A stretch of 64,000 nucleotides of DNA, taken from positions 124,001 through 188,000 of the forward strand of contig JAIOKI010000017.1 of the NCBI GenBank assembly GCA_028335825.1, read 5' to 3'. Both the position numbers and the translations under genes were made by a program. This document shows, one piece after another, positions 39,660-51,279 of the stretch (positions are counted from its first letter, which is position 1; each line of letters starts with the position of its first letter). Below the pieces are notes generated by a model that was given only the letters and a program-made list of their open reading frames with translations, was not told where the DNA came from and did not search any database. Source of the DNA: Nosema muscidifuracis. Taxonomy: Eukaryota > Microsporidia > Nosematidae.

Positions 39660-39912
39660 CACTAGCATACCATGAAGGCCTTGCTTGTAGGAAGATTGGG
39701 AACCCCTTAGGATTAATTAAAATTCTTCAGTCATAATGACTGAGACCTGCGTTCAGCAGGATTTTGGGTTATCGCCTGGTTCAATACACCAATTAAGAAC
39801 ACAACTCAGTTCAGCGGAATGCTACGGCATAATATGCAGCTTTAAGCCAAACCCCTCCCAGGTCATAATTTAATTCTTTTGTTGCTAATAAATTAGCTAC
39901 TTTTGTATCAGA
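39660..39912 (-). other. LINE 3' untranslated region with hairpins
   Basis: Well conserved between the two LINE copies (also 61,515-61,765). It contains the small hairpins CAGTCAT/ATGACTG and CCTGC/GCAGG, and the element's own 3' structure may be what its reverse transcriptase recognises. One segment (CCTGGTTCAATACACC) looks superficially like a tRNA T-arm but no tRNA fold exists. Confidence 0.5.
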
Positions 39913-39914
39913 TT

Positions 39915-40754
39915 TTACTCTGATGAGACATGAAGTCTACTCTTTTGTTGTACAATGATATATCTTTGTACTATCATTTTATCAAGAAATTCTACTCTTA
40001 CAAGTAGAGCTTTTCTTCCTGTTGGTGAAGTCTTGATGTCATTGATATTACCAATGATCATCCTAACTCGTTCTTCTTTTGTTAGAGTTAAAGAATTTAA
40101 CTCTGGGATTTTATTCTCATAAAGAGATCTTGTCTCAGATAAGGATGGACAATCTAACAGGAAATGTTCAAGATTTTCCTGTTCTCCCTCACATAGAAAG
40201 CAATGTTCTCTATAATACTGAGGGATTCTACGAGCATTAGCTAACGCAGAAGACCATCTAATTAGATTACATCTTATTTTGGTGTAATTCCTTATCTGTC
40301 TTTTACTAATTTTTGTTAGTATGTACTTGAGTTGAGACTCAAATATATCATACTGTGCTGCTATTGAGGATGCTATGGTAGTATTATAGGATCTCCTACC
40401 TTTCAATACCTCGATTATTCTTTGTTTGGCTACTTTGTAGTCAATACTTTCATAGTCGTGTCCGACATATCTTTTACACCACCGTCGAGTTCTTGAACTC
40501 CACGTAGTCTTTTTGGCTCTTGGAACTTGTTCTACAAATTCCGAGATTATAGTTTTGTTGTGTTTCCACTTCCTTAATGCTCTAAAGCGATTTAGAGCTG
40601 CTTGTATTTGAATCCTGTTAATACAGAACTCATCCATTATCCTATCTAATGGAACTATTTTTGTCCAGAATATCATCCGAACAGCTTTTCTGAGAATCCT
40701 ACTGATTCTCCCTGATCTTGTGCTAGACATTCCCCATAACTCACTACCGTACAT
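39915..40754 (-). CDS. LINE reverse transcriptase, C-terminal fragment
   Basis: A 279-residue open frame equal to the last part of the LINE protein, beginning in the thumb region (MYGSELWGMSSTRSGRIS) and continuing through a basic middle part to a zinc knuckle C-x2-C-x7-H-x4-C (HCFLCEGEQENLEHFLLDC), the zf-RVT-like end of non-LTR reverse transcriptases. The catalytic palm is missing because the element is 5'-truncated, so it cannot make an active enzyme. The frame itself is unbroken here, unlike the corresponding part of the copy at 60-61.8 kb, which shows that the insertion is young. Confidence 0.9.
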   Translation of the reverse strand: MYGSELWGMSSTRSGRISRILRKAVRMIFWTKIVPLDRIMDEFCINRIQIQAALNRFRALRKWKHNKTIISEFVEQVPRAKKTTWSSRTRRWCKRYVGHDYESIDYKVAKQRIIEVLKGRRSYNTTIASSIAAQYDIFESQLKYILTKISKRQIRNYTKIRCNLIRWSSALANARRIPQYYREHCFLCEGEQENLEHFLLDCPSLSETRSLYENKIPELNSLTLTKEERVRMIIGNINDIKTSPTGRKALLVRVEFLDKMIVQRYIIVQQKSRLHVSSE

Positions 40755-40799
40755 GAAATAGACAATTTACTTAAATTATATTCCTAATCACATTTCTTA

Positions 40800-41074
40800 T
40801 CTACAATTCTAACTATAAAATTACATACACACCTACACTGTAATACAAAAAGCAGTAACCTCAAAATGTCGGCATACACCTTCATTCTTACAGTTCTGCT
40901 TAATAGAGTAGTATTCTCCCAAATGTATCTTTGAGCTACGCTTCAGGCTTAAGAGGCTTTCAGCCTTAATCGAAACGACGTAGCTAAGCAACATAACTTA
41001 ATAGTTAATCGCACTACCAGTGGTCATCACTTAGAGTTCCTCTCGTACTATCAAAGTTCACTCAAAAATACTTA

Positions 41075-41116
<42 letters not shown>

Positions 41117-41551
41117 TCTCACGTTCCTCATTACCGGGTGAACAATCCAACACTTCGTAACATATACACTACGATGATCAGAAGAGACGACATCGAAGAA
41201 TCAAAAAGCAGAGTCGCTATGATCGCTTGCCTGCTACAAGCCAGTTATCCCTGTGGTAACTTTTCAATCACCCAATACATAATGAATGTAATTGGGATCG
41301 CTAGGCCAAGGTTTCCCTACTAAATACAGTCATATGTATAAAGTAAAGCAGATTTATTCCCTTATAATAAACTGATGGTTACCATCCATCATTCATCTAC
41401 CTTAGGACAGCTGTGTTACTTTTTAACAGCTGTACCGCCCCAGCCAAACTCCCCATATATCCAAATAAACAAATATTCAAACATACTAGTGGTTTCACAA
41501 ATCATCTCCCACCTCTCTACAATATACCGAATAATTATTAGAACATACTAA

Positions 41552-41583
<32 letters not shown>

Positions 41584-41682
41584 GATATACAACAAGCCCG
41601 TTCCCTTGTCTCGTGGTTTCACAAAATTGTAAGTAGGGACAGTAGGAATCTCGTTGCTCCATTCATGCGCGTCACCAATTAA

Positions 41683-41735
<53 letters not shown>

Positions 41736-43305
41736 ATTCGCTTACACAACTTTAACAATAAATGCACTGGGCAGAATTCACTTCTTGTAATACAAAAAGC
41801 TATGTTTTTAATAAACAGTCAGATTCCTTACATAGTAAAAGTTCTAGCATGCTAGAGCCAATCTTTATCCCAAGGTTACAGATCTAATTTGCCGAATTCC
41901 CTTACTTACTTTAATTTAAAATATCTGTTATGATACAAAGACACCTGATGCGGTATAGGTACGGCTACACTACTTCTTTTTTATCAAGTATATATATACA
42001 ACACGTATTTCTTATCATGACAATCCATACGTACACACAGTCTAATTCATTTTTCTTACACCGCTTATATACTGTCATCATCAAGTCGCCTTGCAGTAGT
42101 CAAGTGAAGAACTATTGATCTTCTTTGTTTTTACAATAACACCGACTCACTTCAATACCATTGAAAACCCTAGTCTATATCTATACAAATATATTGTTAC
42201 TGCCTCCAAGATCGGCCCATTTGTTTCTTCCATATACATTCACACATATACTTCAATACAAACAAATTGCACAGCTACCTAAATACTCATATAGAAACAT
42301 CTCATAAAAGTAGTCATCTTCTTCCATTTTATACAATAATACATTCGGTAGGTACGTTGTAACACGTTTCTTAGCGGATTTCTACTTCCATAACAACCGC
42401 CCTACTGTCTCAATGTATTCATCATATTTATGGTATACTGTCTACTATTTAGAATATTTAATGTTCCATAAGGTTCATCCCTTTTTGCACATCATTCTTA
42501 CAATCATGTGCCCACTAGTCATACAATAGATTCATTCTGTAAACCTAATCTACAGAAGACCATAGAATTAAAGATTTCTCATAGTCGAGACTATAACAGT
42601 GTCCTACATCTATGTCCTATATACAATGACTGCTGTCCTGAGAGACATTTCGCTGTGAACCAGCTACCACACAGTTCGATTGGTCTTTCGCCACTATACA
42701 CATCTTAAATCATCGATTTGCACGTCAGAATGATTATGGTCTTCCAATAAACTGTTGCTTATCTTCAACCAGAACATGCATAGTTCACTGTGTTTCGGGT
42801 CTTATAGTTATAACTTGTCATATTAATAACGACTGAGCCATTATCTTGCTATAACTATAATCTCCTTGGTCCGTGTTTCAAGACGGGTCCTTAAACATAA
42901 GGCTGCCCCACACATTTTCACAAATTCCTTCGCAGTACTTATTTGCTATCGGTATGCCATTATATTTAACCTTAGATATCTCATTCTACCTGTATTCAGA
43001 CTGCACTACCAAGCAGCCCTACTCGCTGATACTTACTATTTTATTCAACTAACGAATATTATATTCTGTACAAATAAGTAATAAAATAGTGATTTACATC
43101 TCCAATAGGATTATAATCACGGGTTGCTTCTTGTTCACTCGCTGCTACTACAGAAATCCTGGTTAGTTTCTTTTCCTCCTTCTAATGATATGCTTAAGTT
43201 CAAAGGGTCCTCTATACACATCTGTATATATTCGGTAACAATGCTTTCGTATTCATCTACGACCTTCATCGCTGTGGCATCCTATTGATCCCATGTGTGG
43301 GTAAA
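40800..43305 (-). rRNA. Large subunit rRNA (with 5.8S-like 5' part)
   Basis: The minus strand carries universal LSU sequences: AGTACGAGAGGAACT (sarcin-ricin loop region, near 41,040), the domain V/VI segments around 41,100-41,330, and at the 5' end the 5.8S-like GATGAAGG stretch (about 43,260) followed by TTGAACTTAAGCATATCA (about 43,190). No ITS2 separates 5.8S from LSU, the hallmark fusion of microsporidia. Total about 2.5 kb, close to Nosema LSU. Ends are estimated; the 3' end could be anywhere from about 40,770 to 40,860. Confidence 0.95.
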
Positions 43306-43403
43306 TTAATAATAATAAATATATATATAAATACATATTAGTATAATCTATATATATAAATGTATAATAAATATATATAAATATTGTATTAACTGTTACT
43401 CGA
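43306..43403 (-). other. Internal transcribed spacer
   Basis: About 98 bases of nearly pure A/T (TATATATAAAT repeats) between the SSU 3' end and the LSU 5' end. The SSU-ITS-LSU order is the usual one, not the reversed order described for Nosema bombycis. Confidence 0.85.
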
Positions 43404-44639
43404 TATGATCCTGCTAATGGTTCTCCAACAGCAACCATGTTACGACTTATATCAGATCTAATACATCTTGTTCAAGTAGTTTACACTAATTTCACAACAT
43501 ATATCATCTTAGATAGCGACGGGCGGTGTGTACAAAGAACAGGGACACATTCAATTCTACTTATTTAATAAAATTTACTAGCAATTCCAAGTTCAAATAT
43601 CTCTTACAAAATATTATCCCATAAAGATCCATATCTATTGTATTGCGCGTGCAGCCCAAAATGTCTGAGGGCATAACGGACCTGTTTTAATCCTTTCCTT
43701 CCTACACTGATCGTGTCTGTCTATAAGGGTCTCACGTCTTGTTGAAATTAATCAAAACTTCACAGCATCCATTGAAAACGGCCATGCACCACTATTATCA
43801 TTCTCAAATTCCATTCTCGCTGAATAATAAAATATTGGTAAGTTACCTCGCGTTGAGTCAAATTAAGCCGCACAATCCACTCCTTGTGGTATTCTTCCGT
43901 CAATTTCTTTAATTTTCAATCTTGCGATCATACTATCCCCAGAGCCAAAAAACTCGAATTTCTATTATGTAATACAAATACTCATATCACATCGTCGGCA
44001 TAGTTTACTGCTGGAACTACAATGGTATCTAATCATCTTCGATCCTCCAGCTTACGTCCTTGTTCAAAAAATACATACAAGTGTACAGCTTTCGCTTCTG
44101 TTCGTCCAGTCAGGGTCGTCACATTTCATCTCTCTCCCAACTATACAGTACACCTCATATTGCTTCTTAAAAATAAACTACGGACTTTTTAACTGCATCA
44201 ATCATCATACACACTCTTGGAACAAGTATTACCGCGGCTGCTGGCACTTGATTTGCCCTCCAATTAATCACCTCATATGTTTTTACAATATGAAACAATA
44301 TCTATTACTTCCCATAACTGCCTCAGACAAAATCCATAGGTCAAGTTTCGCCCCTGCTGCAATCCTTAGACTTAGTAGCCGTCTCTCAGGCTCCTTCTCC
44401 GGAATATTACAAAGTAATACCGTTACCCGTTACTGCCTTGTTAAGCCATTACCTTAACAACTAGCTGATAGGTCTCACTCTTACTGTATACAATTATCTA
44501 CACTTTAACGTAGTTATCATCAATATACATAAAATAAAGTGAGTATTACTGAGCAGTCCATTTTTCAGATACTTCTTCAAAAACATGCATGGGTTAATCT
44601 TAGGGAATAGCGTCTACGTCAGGCAGAATCAACCTGGTG
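43404..44639 (-). rRNA. Small subunit rRNA
   Basis: Read on the minus strand it begins CACCAGGTTGATTCTGCC, includes GTGCCAGCAGCCGCGGTAA (near 44,245), and ends with GTCGTAACATGG ... GGATCATA. The length of about 1,236 bases is that of Nosema/Vairimorpha SSU, far shorter than in other eukaryotes. The wording of the variable regions as I remember it for Nosema matches closely, which is the main evidence for placing the organism in this group. Confidence 0.97.
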
Positions 44640-45200
44640 TACATACAAAATAACATATCTACATTCTAGTCAGTATTAATCTAGTCTCAGAAATCTTAAT
44701 CTCTCAATCAATCAGTGCAATATAACATACGAAAACTACAACATGAGTAATAAATAATTTACATTGTGTATTATTTAATCTAGTGATAAATTAAATTGAC
44801 AAATCAGAATTAATAATTAATTGCTGATTTATGATTTTTGACAGGTTATATGTAGTGTGTTTGAATGTACTAGTATAATATATATATTGTATAAAAAGAG
44901 TTACAATCTGGTGGTTGTGTTGAACAACGGGAAGTTGATTGGAGTGTCCAGTTAAGGATTGAGAATGGTGACCATCCTGTGAACGTGCTGGGACGTTGGT
45001 TGTTGAAGTGATCGTGGTGATTACTTGTGTGAACAGTAATGTGAGACCGTAACGATGGTTTAGTTTTTGATGGGTTTTGTTCATTGAAGTTTGATCTATT
45101 TTATTGATGAGGTATGTATACAACATGTACTGTGTGTATATTTATTCTTTGGTAAAGATATATTAGTTTTATTTCTTTGTGATGTAGATGGAATAGTTTG
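44640..45200 (-). promoter_or_regulatory. rDNA upstream region (leader and probable promoter)
   Basis: Region 5' to the SSU on the minus strand. A distinctly GC-richer patch at about 44,905-45,065 (GTGACCATCCTG, ACGTGCTGGGACGTTGG) stands out in AT-rich DNA and ends about 270 bases before the SSU start, where an rDNA promoter or leader would be. A 111-codon minus-strand frame across it is probably chance. No 5S rRNA gene is recognisable here. Confidence 0.45.
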
Positions 45201-45299
45201 ACTTGGTATCTACTATATTATTTTGTCATGTATTGTTTATAGATCTGTTATTTATTAGTAATAATCATTCTGTGAATTTGTATTGATCTTGGTATCTCA

Positions 45300-47500
45300 T
45301 GTTATAAAAAGGTTTATGTATTTTGACACTGTACATAAGAAATAGCATTTAATTATTAATAAGAAGTAAACATTTAATTAAATTATATATCTTTATTTTC
45401 TTTCAATGCTTTTGTTAATTTCTTCAGTATCTTTCATCAATGCCTAAAAAATACACTATCATCTTTTTTTTCAATCTCAACTCATCTAATTATCTTAATT
45501 CTACACTTTTCTAATTTCAATATTTTAGCTTTTATCTATCGCTGTAAAATACTTTCTTAAATTTCTTTAGTTCTTCAATCTCTAATCCATTCACCAGTAT
45601 TCTGTTCATTAATCTATAATCCTTATATACTAGTACTGTTATTATCCATCATTTACAAAAATCAATCTTATTTACTTCTGTTTGTGTTCTAGTCTACTAA
45701 ATTATAAAACATTCTTAATTTTTTATATTTTGTTTTTGAGACCAAATCTCATTTATTACACTTACAGCTATTTCTTAATCATCTTTGATTTTTTTTTTCT
45801 ATTTCATCCTTTTCTATATTATCTACATTTTCAACAATTCTGTTTCTTCTTATAAATATCTCTCAAGATCTTCACATTCTTACACCTTTTAATGGCATAT
45901 CATAAATCAATATTCTATATTATTATAATAATATTTAAGCCATTTGACCATATTCTTCAATTTTTATTTAATGTTCCTCGTATTCACCATATATTCATCA
46001 TAAATTATTAAGGAAGATAACATAAAGATTCTCTATTTTATAATTTTTAGATTCTTTGTTACAATTTCATTATTTCTACTTAATTTTAACGTGTCATTAC
46101 TATAACAATAAATTATTGAATTATCAACATTTTCATTTAACTAAATACTTCACTTCTGCTATTTAAAAGTTTATTATATTCTCGATGTGGATTTTCTATT
46201 ACTAATACTTTAGATTCTCTATCGCAATCTTAAGTTATAATAAAATTTATATCTGTCTTATTATATGATAATATTTATATTAATTTCATATCTACTATAC
46301 CTTTCTTCAATCTATTGTTTTGATAGATATGAATTTAAATATACTTATTTAACTAACAAAGATTGAAAATATTCAGGTTAATACTGCTTACATAATATTA
46401 TATCATCATTAATCAAATTTATCCTTATATATTTTTTTTAGAAAAAGGTTTTAATCATTATTATTAGGTGTTCACTGTGTTGATTAATAACTTAAATAAA
46501 GCTTCTTTTCAGACACAGAGTAATTTCTTTTTGTTTAACTTTCAATTATATAAAAAAACTTACACCGTATTTTTTCGTTAAATTCTTATGATAATATTGA
46601 CTCATATCATATTTAAAGACATTTGTTATCAAAATTAAGGCTGTATTGATATCCTAAATTCTAAACGATACAAAATATATTTATTTCATTATAATATGCA
46701 ATTATCTTCAAGATATCTTGTTATCATAGCAATTCTTGATTTAGTTACTTGTTCTTTAAATTTTAGTATGTCATATAATTCTTTTACATACAATACACAA
46801 TAATTTAACAGTCAGAATATCAATCGTAGTTCTTAATTAATAATATTATCTGTAATATGTGACTCAAAAATTTATTCTTCTTACTTCTACATATTTAATG
46901 CTTCAAAACTAAAGTCACGTTCTTTTCATAATTCTTTACTCTCACACTAAAATGAGTATGTTATCTAAATATACAACTACTATTTTATAGAAGAATTTAC
47001 TTTCTAAGTTATATATTATTCTATAAAATCTAACTTATTTATTCATTTTTAATGGCATTTTAAAAACTCAGAAAGATCATCGTGTATGTAGAGATGTTTT
47101 ATATCTACTAGAAACCATCATTTTACAATAACTTTACATTATAGTTCACCTATATTCTACGTATCTTTGATCTTATTGTTATATGCTTGTATTATAAGAT
47201 TCATATCGACATCAGTAACTTCTAAACTTATCAGATTTTTTGATTTTTTATAATAATGTCTAAAATGTTCAACTATATTTTGGTATTTTCGTTTGTTTAT
47301 GAATACAAGAAAAAATAATTATTTTTTTGTCAATTTTTTTCTATCATTTACTGACTCTTTTTATTTTCAATGGACCTTATTTTTTATTCAACTCTTTAAA
47401 TTTATTGAAATGTTTTTTTGCCATATGTTTTTTCTACATAAAAGAAAATGACTTTAGTTTTTTAACATATATTGTCAATTATAACCTCTTCCTGCATACA
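45300..47500 (-). mobile_element. Ty3/gypsy-type LTR-retrotransposon fossil
   Basis: Decayed pol sequence on the minus strand. The clearest part is the reverse-transcriptase active-site region near 46,900-47,080, with a YLDN-type core and the segment preceding it; connection-like sequence may follow toward 46,500. The element is broken by many stops and shifts (at least ten), so it is old. Its ends and LTRs cannot be recognised; limits given are approximate. Confidence 0.55.
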
Positions 47501-50500
47501 CTTCTTACTTCTTTTTCATAATTTTAATTTTTATGTTTCTATACAAGTTGTAATTTTGTCTTTGATAATCTTTATGAGATTTTAGTAAAAAAATTGAGTT
47601 TGATGTTTCACTTAGTGACAAATTCTATCATAAACATTACTCCTTTTCTCAGGCCCTTCATTATATTCAAACAATTTAAAAGCGGTAATCCATAAGATTT
47701 ATATCTTAATAGACATTAAAATTTGATTTTAATCCTATTCTACTCAGAAATCTATTCTCAAAATCATTTATTAATGGCTTCCTGAATAGTCTGACTGCAA
47801 AATTTTCTGTCTGATATATAATTTCTTTTTTTAAGGAAAATAATCTAAAAATGTAAATCTAAAATGGTAAAGTAATATGTTATTTCTAAAATTATACAAT
47901 ACAAAGTTTTTATTTAATTTAACATTATGTTTTTTTATATAACTGTTAATATTTAATTAAATAAATAAATATAAACTTCAATAACATCTTGGTATTAAAC
48001 TTATAACTTTGTTTGTTTAATATTTTAATTACTGTTAAATTATTATTTTTTTTAAATACACCTTTTAAGTAAGAGGAAGATCTAATATTCTATGTTTGAT
48101 GTTGATAGGCACTGGTCTATCATAAACTGATGTAAGTACAGGATCGTATAAGAACATTATTTGTTAAACCAAAATTTAATAGAGAAAATTCTTATTTGCA
48201 TATCATCTCAAAGTAAATCTCTGTTCTTTGTAAATAGGCAAGAAAGGTCTAGAATTTTCAGAAGTCTCAAATTAATATTTTTTAATTCAAATTTACAAAA
48301 TCCTAGTTATTACTACAAAATCTGTTAAAATATTTCTAATTTTTAATTAATCATTTTTTCAGTGGCAATATTCAATTTCTTTCACGTGTATTTAAGTTAT
48401 TGCTGGGAGTAGAGAGTAAGTAAATAAAATATACTTAAGGGCTTTTAAAAACCGATATAGATAACATATATCAGTGGATAACTTATAAAATATTTTATTT
48501 TAAGTAAAACCAATTAATATTTGGTTATAGTGTTGTATTATTAGTGTATCTTGAGAAGAATTGAAAATAGGAATTTAAAGACAAATTTAAGTTATTTAGA
48601 ATATATTTATTAAAGTGACCTGAATTCTAATGATTTTTACTTTTAGAATACTCTGTTTCTTTTGTTCTATTTCATAAAATTAAATTGCAATTTGTGACTT
48701 TTTTATATTATAATAAAAATATATCAACTTTTGAAGAATGAATTCAGGTAATGACAAAAATTCAACAAAGATAATTTTTTACACTATGCAATGTTATCTT
48801 TGCGGTGCGATTTCACATTAAGTAAATCATCTTATGTAATATTGTATATTTAGCTTCTTATTTCATTTATCTACTATTGTAGAATTTTGCATTTGTTTAA
48901 CTTTAACTTCTTTGATTTTTGGTTTCTAATTAAAATGTCTTAACAATGCTATTAGTCTCTTTAATTTCACTGTATTACTCCTCAGAGACACAAGACATAC
49001 TTTTTGATTCTAATATTATGTAGTAAACAACGTGATTAAAAGCGGCTGTAATTAGTTATTCTCTAATATAGTTCTTTAACTACCTTCCTATTACTTTGAG
49101 ATATTTTCTAAGGGCTTCTTTTAGCATCCTAATTTTTTAAGAAATTTGAGGTGTTTAACTTATTAATGAAAACAGAGATAAGTTTTTTTTTCTATATATA
49201 TTCGTAATTTGTTGATTCCGTTCGCTTAAACAAAAAGTCTCGTTTTTTATAAATAATAATCATATCATTTGTATTTTAAGCATATACTTATTTCTCAATT
49301 TTGAAATTTGACCCGTTTCATCTACTTTTAGCATAAAAATATGATTTTTAATTTTATTTGCTGTAATTCTGCATATTTTTTGACTATCTAGTTCATTAGT
49401 ATTACTCTTCACCATTTTGTAGTTATAAGTTGATGATTTATGTGAACTAATCCACAAAAGTATAATCAGGAAAAATTAGAAATACATTCTTTCTTATAGT
49501 CAAATAGTAATTGTGAGTGATATTCAACTCTTTTTTAAATTTGTTTTCTATAAATAAAAAATGATGTGAATAAATGAATAGAGAAAAAACAAATGTTAAA
49601 AAGAGTATATTAATGTGTAGCATTTATGGTAGGTAGCAGGTCATTACATATATATCTATATGTTGCTTTTCGTCATAGATATAAATGTCCTTTGAATGTT
49701 AATCTTTTTATGTCATGGACATTTCTCTTGTATGAGGTGTGTCTTTATGTTGGACTGCCTTGGTACTGAATTTATATATATTTTCTTACGGTAAAAAATT
49801 AATATAAAATAACTTCTAGAATATCAATTTAAGAAATATCAAGTTAGTCGTTATGAAATTGTTGAATAATACCACAATTAAGCTTTTTTAATTCTTTTCA
49901 TATGAGTTTTTTCTCAATATTTATACTATTTTAAAAATTATTATAATAAAAAGAAAAAAATGAGGCATTAAGATGTATAAGTTTACAAATATGCAAAAAA
50001 TGAGAAAACATAACTTAAAGAATATTTTACTAACAAAAATATCAAAATAAAGTTGACTCAAAGATAAAAATGGAAAGCAAATATTTTGAAAAAAACGGAA
50101 ATGATTATAAATAGTAAATAGAATTGATATAGATAGATTTTTTCAGAATCTCAGTATAATATGTTGAAATATTATTGCTTAAATACAACCATAAAGCAAT
50201 AAATATCAATAGATGAAATTAATCAAGCCAATATTTTTCACATTAAGCAAGTCACAAGTTCACCTATTCACAGCAAAAGTAAAATACATTTTACGGAAAT
50301 ATTATTTATTTTGGTTTATCTTTCATAAAAATTAAGGTTTAAAGATAAATAAATTCATACCATTTAAAAAAGCAATAAGTGTAAAAACATAAAATGTAAG
50401 AATATGATAATAATAACAGGACATATTTGTATTGAATGAAAATAAAGAGTTTTTAATTGTCAAAGTAAGAAACTATAAGCTTTGTAATTGTTAATACAAT

Positions 50501-51270
50501 AAAATTAGTGAAAATGTAAGAGTTTTAAATTTTAGGTATTTACTGTGAGTCAGTAAATATGTATAAAGCATAACTATTTCTTATGTAATTGCAATGAAAG
50601 GTATATCAATCAACTGAAATAAAAACTATAGAGCTGAAACAAGACATATTTACAATCTAGAGCACTAAATATGACAATAAAAATCAAGAAAAAGCTACTT
50701 AGATAGAGGAATTTATGAGTCCCAAAAAAATTTACTCCTAAATAGTTAGTTAAAAGAGCTATAATTTAAGAAAAATACTATAGTATTGACTAAAAAAATG
50801 ATTTTTTATAAAAATTTTTATCAAAACTAAGGATGATTAATTCAGCACAAAATCTATCTAAAACTAAAGCTTACATGAGCAGATACAACATATATCCACA
50901 AAAAAATAATTAGCATATTAATATAAACATCATATTACAAGAGTGAGTATAGTAGAGTATTACTTGAGTTTTGGATGCTTTACTGGCTACAACGCTACAA
51001 ATACTTAATTAAATATATTTTAAGAAGTTTTGGTGTCTTGTCCTAAAATAATTCATTCTCTTGAATTTTCCTTGCTGAAAATATTTTTGAATTTTCTTGA
51101 TAATTTTTCATAGGATAAAATTATCTAAAGAAGAGTAAAAAAAACTTAATCAAATTTCGACAAAACAACATCAATAACTTGTACTGATAAAATAGAACAT
51201 GAACCATACAAGAATACAAATAATAAATAATTTGTAGACCCAACTCTCTTAATTAACATATCCTTTTTAA
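47500..51270. other. AT-rich gene-poor DNA without recognised feature
   Basis: Nearly 3.8 kb with no gene, RNA or clear repeat that I can identify. A slightly GC-richer patch at 49,610-49,790 may be a piece of an unidentified element. Probably old, unrecognisably decayed transposon sequence. Confidence 0.45.
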
Positions 51271-51279
51271 TGGCAATTT

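Larger units (their letters stand above)
39617..40755 (-). mobile_element. 5'-truncated LINE copy beside the rDNA
   Basis: On the minus strand this is the 3' part of a non-LTR retrotransposon: end of the reverse transcriptase, C-terminal zinc-finger region, and about 300 bases of 3' untranslated sequence. It is very similar to 60,684-61,807, which is in the opposite orientation. Similarity stops sharply at about 40,755 (5' truncation, typical of target-primed reverse transcription) and at about 39,617 (3' end). The 5' cut lies within about 50 bases of the LSU rRNA 3' end. An A-rich run (39,571-39,582 on the plus strand) lies near the other end. Confidence 0.93.

Noticed and set aside
39740-39800. 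tRNA-like T-arm (CCTGGTTCAATACACC)
   Set aside because: No acceptor or anticodon arms; the sequence belongs to the LINE 3' untranslated region and is repeated in the second copy.
41138-44457. Several short open frames within the rDNA
   Set aside because: They are antisense to or inside rRNA genes and show no protein features.
44791-45126. Minus-strand 111-codon frame upstream of the SSU
   Set aside because: Lies in the presumed rDNA leader/promoter; composition gives no protein family and there is no CCC signal.
47327-47521. Plus-strand 64-codon frame rich in Phe/Leu
   Set aside because: T-rich low-complexity DNA in a decayed region; no motif or start signal.
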